From positions 1 through 10,310 of the forward strand of contig CAMLDT010000125.1 of NCBI GenBank assembly GCA_946479075.1: DNA of 10,310 bases. Direction: 5' to 3'. Positions 6,123 to 10,310 of the stretch are shown piece after piece. The position numbers and the translations under genes are program-made. The stretch comes from an uncultured Polaromonas sp. (GTDB lineage: Bacteria; Pseudomonadota; Gammaproteobacteria; Burkholderiales; Burkholderiaceae). How positions within the stretch are numbered: position 1 is the first letter of the stretch; every line of letters starts with the position of its first letter. The notes under the pieces are model-generated. The model ran no database searches, was not told the origin of the DNA, and saw nothing but the letters and a program-made list of their open reading frames with translations.

Positions 6123-8344
6123 GGGAGTGTCTTTCCGGGCTGGGCCGTGCTTGATTCAAAAGCTTCGATGCCCGCGCCAATGAGGTTGAGGGGAATGCCG
6201 AGCGCCCAGGCCGCGGCAATGGCGGCGAGCAGGCTGTCTTCGGCAGTGGGCACATGGCGGTCCTGCCACACCGCGAGCTTGTCCAGCCCGGGCAGGAAAA
6301 GCTCGCTGGGGCCGGTGGCCAGCACCACCTGCCCCTGCCGCATGAACACGGCGCGGCCGCCGCTGTCCACGTGGGCCACGATGGCAGGCAGGGAGGGGTC
6401 GGCGGCATAAAAAATGACTTCCCCATCGCACAGGCTGGCCATGGCGGCAATGGCGGGGTGGGCGGCATTGAGGACAGCAACGCCGTCCGGCAGCACCACA
6501 TCGACCTGGGAGCGCATGACCTTGAACATGGGCTCTTCGTCGAAGATGTCGAACTCTCCCAGGCGGTCCCAGCCGCCCAGATCGGTGACCACGCCGACCT
6601 GGCAGCGGTCGTAGGCCAGGCCGGTGCGCAAGATGGTGTCGGCGTTGTTTTCAAAAACGGCCGCCTCCACCGCGCGGTTGATCAGCAGGCGCTGGCCGGC
6701 CTCCCAGCAGGTGCCGTCCGTTTTGTCCAGGCAGCGTCCGTCCACAAACAGGCCGTCGCGGCAAGCCAGGCCGGTGTGCCGGCCCGACAGTTGCAGCAGC
6801 CAGGCGACCAGCCGCGCGATGTGGTGGGTGCCGGACGAGCCGGCCACGCCGACCACCGGGACACGACCGTGGTTGGGCGTTTCCGGGGCCTCGGGAAACA
6901 GGTGGTCGCAAATGGCGCGGCCCACCGGTCGCGGAGCGCCTTCGGCGGGCTTGAGATGCATCAGCAGGCCGGGGCCGGCGTTGACTTCCACGATGGCTGC
7001 CCCCTGGGCATGCAGTGGTTTGGAGATGTCCTGCGCCACCAGATCAATGCCGGCGATGTCCAGGCCCACCACGCGCGCGGCGAGCGAGACGATGTAGTCC
7101 ACCTCCGGGTGGACTTCATCGGTGCAGTCGATGGACACGTTGCCGTTGCGCTGCACCAGCACTTCGCGGCCAGCCGCGGGAACATCGGTGGGGCGCAGGC
7201 CCTGGCGCTGCAACTCCAGCACGATGGCTTCTTCCTCGTCGAGCTTGATCAGGCTGAGCGGGAAGTCCTCCTCGTAGCCGCGGCGCGGGTCGCTGTTGAG
7301 CTGGCTCTCGATCAGTTCGGCCACGGTGGAGCGCCCGTCACCGCGCACGGTAGAGGTCTGCCCCCGGGCAGCAGCCACCACCCGGCCGCCAACGACCAGC
7401 AGGCGGTGTTCGTGCCCGCGGACATAACGCTCGACCATCACGTCGCTGCCCTGTGGCGCGGCAACATGAAAGGCTGCCTCGATTTCTTCCCGGGTGTTCA
7501 GGTCCATGGAGACGCCGCGGCCATGGTTGCCGTCGGAAGGTTTGACGACCACCGGCAGGCCGATGTCCTGGGTGGCTTCCCAGGCGGCTTCGGCACTGTC
7601 CACAATCTGGCCTTCGGGCACCGGCACGCCACAGGAGGCCAGCAGGCTTTTGGTCAGGTCCTTGTCGCCGGCAATGCCTTCGGCAATGGCGCCGGTGAAC
7701 TCGCTTTCGGCCGTCCAGATGCGGCGCTGGCGGGCGCCATAGCCGAGTTGCACCAGGTTGCCGTCGTTCAGGCGGATGTGCGGGATGCCGCGGTCGGTGG
7801 CAGCACTCACGATGGAGGCGGTGCTGGGGCCCAGATAACACTCGTCCACCTTGGCGCGCACCCGGCCCACGGCGGCCTGCAGTTCGGCTTCGCCATAAGG
7901 CTCGTGGTGGGCCCCGTTGTTGATGGCCGCCATCAGGAGGCGATGGCCTTCAGCCAGGGCGCTGCGGGCGACCTGTTCGTCGCGGGCCCGGAACACCATG
8001 CGGTACACGCCGCGCTGCGATGTGCTGCGGGTCTGGCCAAAACCGGTGGGCATGCCGGCCAGGTTCAGCATCTCGATGACCACGTGTTCCAGCACATGGC
8101 CGGCCCAGGTGCCCTCGACCAGACGCTGGATGAAGCCGCCGCGCTCGCCGACGCCGCAGTGGTGCTCCACCAGTGCCGGCAGCAAGGCCACCAGGCGGTC
8201 GCTGAAGCCGGGAATCAGGTTGGACGGAAAGTCCTCCAGCGCGCCCAGATCCAGCCAGGTTTCCAGCACCGGCCGGTAGGTCCAGATGTTGGGGCCGCGC
8301 AGGTAGTTGATGCGCAGAAGCTTGATGTCGTCCTTTTTGCTCAT
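6119..8344 (-). CDS. cphA': Truncated cyanophycin synthetase paralogue CphA' with degenerate Mur domain
   Basis: This 741-residue paralogue is first in the cphA'-cphA operon. The N domain has RINYLRGPNIW (11-21) and keeps HVLEHVVIE (83-91), a complete HxxEH plus downstream Glu. The ATP-grasp domain keeps GDKDLTKSLLASCGVPVP (226-243) and KPSDGNHGRGV (268-278), but the usual NAAPGxRMH reads NAGPGLLMH (455-463), replacing the Arg with Leu. The Mur-like half is vestigial. The P-loop is GSSGTHH (502-508) without its Lys/Thr, ARGG has become NADT (567-570), and the protein ends at residue 741, where CphA has NAPGRF, lacking about 150 C-terminal residues. Arg addition is thus very unlikely. Cyanobacterial CphA2 is similarly Mur-dead but polymerises Asp-Arg dipeptides. 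The reading frame is intact and similar shortened paralogues are known in Burkholderiales, so this is not a decaying gene. The start at 8344 is set by homology. The frame stays open upstream but looks non-coding, and no strong ribosome-binding site is seen. Confidence 0.94.
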   Translation of the reverse strand: MSKKDDIKLLRINYLRGPNIWTYRPVLETWLDLGALEDFPSNLIPGFSDRLVALLPALVEHHCGVGERGGFIQRLVEGTWAGHVLEHVVIEMLNLAGMPTGFGQTRSTSQRGVYRMVFRARDEQVARSALAEGHRLLMAAINNGAHHEPYGEAELQAAVGRVRAKVDECYLGPSTASIVSAATDRGIPHIRLNDGNLVQLGYGARQRRIWTAESEFTGAIAEGIAGDKDLTKSLLASCGVPVPEGQIVDSAEAAWEATQDIGLPVVVKPSDGNHGRGVSMDLNTREEIEAAFHVAAPQGSDVMVERYVRGHEHRLLVVGGRVVAAARGQTSTVRGDGRSTVAELIESQLNSDPRRGYEEDFPLSLIKLDEEEAIVLELQRQGLRPTDVPAAGREVLVQRNGNVSIDCTDEVHPEVDYIVSLAARVVGLDIAGIDLVAQDISKPLHAQGAAIVEVNAGPGLLMHLKPAEGAPRPVGRAICDHLFPEAPETPNHGRVPVVGVAGSSGTHHIARLVAWLLQLSGRHTGLACRDGLFVDGRCLDKTDGTCWEAGQRLLINRAVEAAVFENNADTILRTGLAYDRCQVGVVTDLGGWDRLGEFDIFDEEPMFKVMRSQVDVVLPDGVAVLNAAHPAIAAMASLCDGEVIFYAADPSLPAIVAHVDSGGRAVFMRQGQVVLATGPSELFLPGLDKLAVWQDRHVPTAEDSLLAAIAAAWALGIPLNLIGAGIEAFESSTAQPGKTLP

Positions 8345-8360
8345 GTTTTTAGGCGTTCGG

Positions 8361-8549
8361 TCAACCGGTCGGGCCGGGGCAGCGTTCTTGTCGTGAAGCG
8401 CCCCGGAAGGGGCGTTTCTGGTTAATGCGGGCAGGGTCTCGGCCCAGGCGGCGGAATACGTCATGGCTGACCGGCCCGGTCTGGGCGAAAATCGCCGCTT
8501 CGGTCCCGGCCATTTTCGGGGCACCGGTTTTGACGGCTTCCACAATCAC
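8361..8549 (-). other. Short arginine-rich frame in the cphA' leader
   Basis: A 62-codon frame opens at GTG (8549) and stops 16 bases before the cphA' ATG. Its codons are rich in third-position G/C, as in the neighbouring real genes. Its second half holds eight Arg in about 24 residues (starting RRLGRDPAR), and that part spans the stem-loop at 8395-8418. It could be a leader peptide, a small protein or a chance frame in the divergent promoter region. I recognise no homologue and no ribosome-binding site. Confidence 0.2.
8395..8418. promoter_or_regulatory. Stem-loop in the cphA'/ABC divergent region
   Basis: GAAGCGCCCC (8395-8404) pairs with GGGGCGTTTC (8409-8418) around a GGAA loop on the plus strand. 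This gives ten base pairs including one G-U. On the minus strand it lies about 50 bases upstream of the cphA' ATG, so it would be in the cphA' 5' leader if transcription starts above it. On the plus strand it is followed by a weakly T-rich stretch and could terminate antisense transcripts, or precede the ABC gene. No U-tract follows on the minus strand, so a classic attenuator is not evident there. Confidence 0.45.
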
Positions 8550-8550
8550 A

Positions 8551-10310
8551 ATGCAACATTCTCATACGGTTGAAGACTCCAGCGAGGCTGGCCCAGCGCA
8601 AACCGGACTGCGCTCGCAACTCGCAGCCCATGAGAACGTCTTATGCACAGTGGCGGTTGACCTGAACCGGCAACTTCGGTTTTCCCGGGGGATGCTGGCC
8701 CTGACAGACCGCCGCCTCCTGTCGCAGGACCCGGAAACCGGCCAGTGGTCGGGCTGGGCGCTGGCCGGCAACAGCCCGGCGGGCGCCGCGCCGGCCCTGG
8801 CGCTGCGCCATTTCGACCATGCCGGTGTCGGGACGCTGGAATTGCACCAGGGAGATGTTCGTCTGGCCAGCTGGCGTTTCACCCTGGCGGCCAACGTGCA
8901 GGCGTTGCGCCTGCTGCGCCTGTTCGAGCGCCAGACCGCTGCACAGGCGCCGGGCGCGGCGGGCGGGCAGGGCGAGGACCCGGCCCTGTGCCCGCTGTGC
9001 GACACCCTTTTGCCGCCGGACAGCGAGGAGTGTTCCAACTGCGCCCGGGAGCTGCACACCCCGCCCTCGACCTGGGTGCTGCTGCGCTTGTGGCGTTTTG
9101 CCCGCCCCTACCAATGGCAACTGCTGGCCGGTTTTTTGCTGACCCTGGCCTCCACAGCGGCCACCTTGGTGGCGCCCTACCTGACGATTCCCCTGATGGA
9201 CGACATCCTGATCCCGTTCCAGAACGGCCGTCAGATCGAATCCTGGAAGGTGCTGGCCATCCTGGGCGCGCTGCTGGCGGCAGCGATCCTGGGCTGGGCG
9301 CTGAACTGGGCCCGCACTTATTTGCTGGCGCTGGTGTCCGAGCGCATAGGCGCCGACCTGCGCACCGCCACTTTTGACCATCTGCTGGAACTGTCCCTCG
9401 ACTATTTCGGCGGCAAGCGCACCGGTGACCTGATGGCGCGCATCGGCTCGGAAACCGACCGCATCAACGTCTTTCTGTCGCTGCACGCGCTGGATTTTGC
9501 GACCGACGTCCTGATGATCCTGATGACGGCGGCCATCCTGTTTTCCATCAACCCCTGGCTGGCGCTGGTGACCCTGATCCCGCTGCCTTTCATCGCCTGG
9601 ATGATCCACGCGGTGCGCGAGCGGCTGCGCACCGGCTTTGAAAAAATCGACAGGGTCTGGTCTGAAGTGACCAATGTGCTGGCTGACACGATTCCCGGCA
9701 TTCGCGTGGTCAAGGCCTTTGCCCAGGAAAAGCGCGAAGCCCAGCGTTTTCGCGACGCCAATGCCCACAACCTGATGGTCAACGACAAGCTCAACAAGGT
9801 CTGGTCGCTGTTCACGCCCACAGTCTCGCTGTTGACCGAAATCGGCCTGCTGGTGGTCTGGGCGTTCGGCATCTGGCTGGTGTCGAAGCAGCAGATCACG
9901 GTCGGCGTGCTGACGGCTTTTGTGGCCTACATCGGCCGGTTTTACACCCGGCTTGATTCCATGAGCCGCATTGTGTCCGTCACGCAGAAGGCCGCCGCCG
10001 GCGCCAAGCGTATTTTTGACATCCTCGATCATGTGTCCAACGTGCCAGAGCCGGCCACCCCGGTCACCATGGGGCGGCTTGAAGGACGCATCGACATGAA
10101 TGGCCTGGGTTTTCGCTACGGCAACCGGGCGGTGATCCGTGGGTTGGATCTCAGCATCCGGCCCGGCGAGATGATCGGGCTGGTCGGCCACAGCGGCTCC
10201 GGCAAAAGCACGCTGGTCAACCTCATTTGCCTCTTTTACGATGTGACCGACGGCAGCATCAGCCTGGACGGCACCGATATCCGGCGTTTTGGCGTGGCCG
10301 ACTACCGGCG
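8551..10310 (+). CDS. Cyanophycin-associated ABC exporter-type protein (3' end missing)
   Basis: An open frame of 586 codons runs off the right edge. Residues about 25-128 form a soluble domain with alternating strands (VAVDLNRQLRFSRGMLALTD at 34-53, a PH-like look) that I cannot name firmly. A zinc ribbon follows, with CPLC (147-150) and CSNC (161-164). Then comes a type-IV (MsbA-like) exporter membrane domain, about 185-465, with YFGGKRTGDLMARI (285-298) and IPGIRVVKAFAQE (381-393). The nucleotide-binding domain begins near 510 with Walker A GHSGSGKST (546-554). Its Walker B and signature lie beyond the window. The gene is divergent from cphA', 206 bp away. I recall ABC transporters of this type, next to cyanophycin genes in Betaproteobacteria, being named for that association. 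The transported molecule is unknown; lipid, dipeptide or polymer export are all possible. The start is uncertain: ATG 8551 has no clear ribosome-binding site, and an in-frame ATG at 8425 would add 42 residues of non-coding appearance. Confidence 0.85.
   Translation, partial: MQHSHTVEDSSEAGPAQTGLRSQLAAHENVLCTVAVDLNRQLRFSRGMLALTDRRLLSQDPETGQWSGWALAGNSPAGAAPALALRHFDHAGVGTLELHQGDVRLASWRFTLAANVQALRLLRLFERQTAAQAPGAAGGQGEDPALCPLCDTLLPPDSEECSNCARELHTPPSTWVLLRLWRFARPYQWQLLAGFLLTLASTAATLVAPYLTIPLMDDILIPFQNGRQIESWKVLAILGALLAAAILGWALNWARTYLLALVSERIGADLRTATFDHLLELSLDYFGGKRTGDLMARIGSETDRINVFLSLHALDFATDVLMILMTAAILFSINPWLALVTLIPLPFIAWMIHAVRERLRTGFEKIDRVWSEVTNVLADTIPGIRVVKAFAQEKREAQRFRDANAHNLMVNDKLNKVWSLFTPTVSLLTEIGLLVVWAFGIWLVSKQQITVGVLTAFVAYIGRFYTRLDSMSRIVSVTQKAAAGAKRIFDILDHVSNVPEPATPVTMGRLEGRIDMNGLGFRYGNRAVIRGLDLSIRPGEMIGLVGHSGSGKSTLVNLICLFYDVTDGSISLDGTDIRRFGVADYR

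Noticed and set aside
3453..6410. A 985-codon open frame on the plus strand, opposite cphA
   Set aside because: It is antisense to a clear CphA coding sequence, rich in Gly, Ala, His and Val without domain motifs, and runs past the cphA'-cphA junction. Long antisense frames are expected opposite GC-rich genes.
6119..8344. cphA' as a frameshifted pseudogene of cphA
   Set aside because: The frame is intact over 741 codons with normal codon use and preserved N and ATP-grasp motifs. Tandem shortened paralogues are known in Burkholderiales, so it is more likely a functional specialised protein.
6254..8425. A 723-codon open frame on the plus strand, opposite cphA'
   Set aside because: Same reason: low-complexity composition and no recognisable motif, while the minus strand has unmistakable ATP-grasp and N-domain motifs.
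8641..10191. A 516-codon open frame on the minus strand, opposite the ABC gene
   Set aside because: Gln/His/Arg-rich and motif-free, while the plus strand encodes an ABC transporter with a clear Walker A and exporter motifs.

Overview
The window looks like chromosomal DNA of a betaproteobacterium, probably Comamonadaceae (Rhodoferax/Polaromonas/Variovorax-like). This rests on the high GC content with strong GC bias at third codon positions, a tandem cphA'-cphA pair of the kind known from Burkholderiales, the urea-transporter gene urtE, and a short intergenic element (3396-3456) that I remember, without being able to search, as a dispersed Comamonadaceae repeat. No tRNA, rRNA, insertion sequence, phage gene or CRISPR array was seen.

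Layout. 1-88: a hairpin-rich intergenic repeat in front of urtE. 89-781 (+): urtE, normally the last gene of a urea ABC-transporter operon. 782-1027: intergenic, with a 36-codon minus-strand frame (821-931) that may be the remnant of a membrane-protein gene. 1028-1840 (-): an M48 zinc-metallopeptidase lipoprotein. 1841-2069: a divergent intergenic region with a weak candidate promoter. 2070-2501 (+): a small DUF3597-type protein of unknown role. 2520-3350 (-): ureD, a urease accessory gene, without the urease structural genes beside it. 3351-3527: an intergenic repeat and two small hairpins. 3528-6122 (-): full-length cyanophycin synthetase cphA. 6119-8344 (-): truncated paralogue cphA', overlapping cphA by ATGA. 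8345-8550: a divergent control region with a 10-bp stem-loop and an arginine-rich short frame. 8551 to the right edge (+): an ABC exporter-type protein with an extra N-terminal domain and a zinc ribbon, cut off by the window end.

Functionally the window is about nitrogen: urea import (UrtE), urease maturation (UreD) and synthesis of the nitrogen-storage polymer cyanophycin (multi-arginyl-poly-aspartate), with a cyanophycin-linked ABC protein transcribed divergently. The most notable observation is that the two synthetases have lost complementary active sites. CphA' keeps a putative primer-making HxxEH site in its N domain but has a dead, truncated Mur-ligase half. CphA has intact ATP-grasp and Mur-ligase sites but has lost the HxxEH site. 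Together with their overlapping start and stop, this suggests a division of labour, possibly in one hetero-oligomer.
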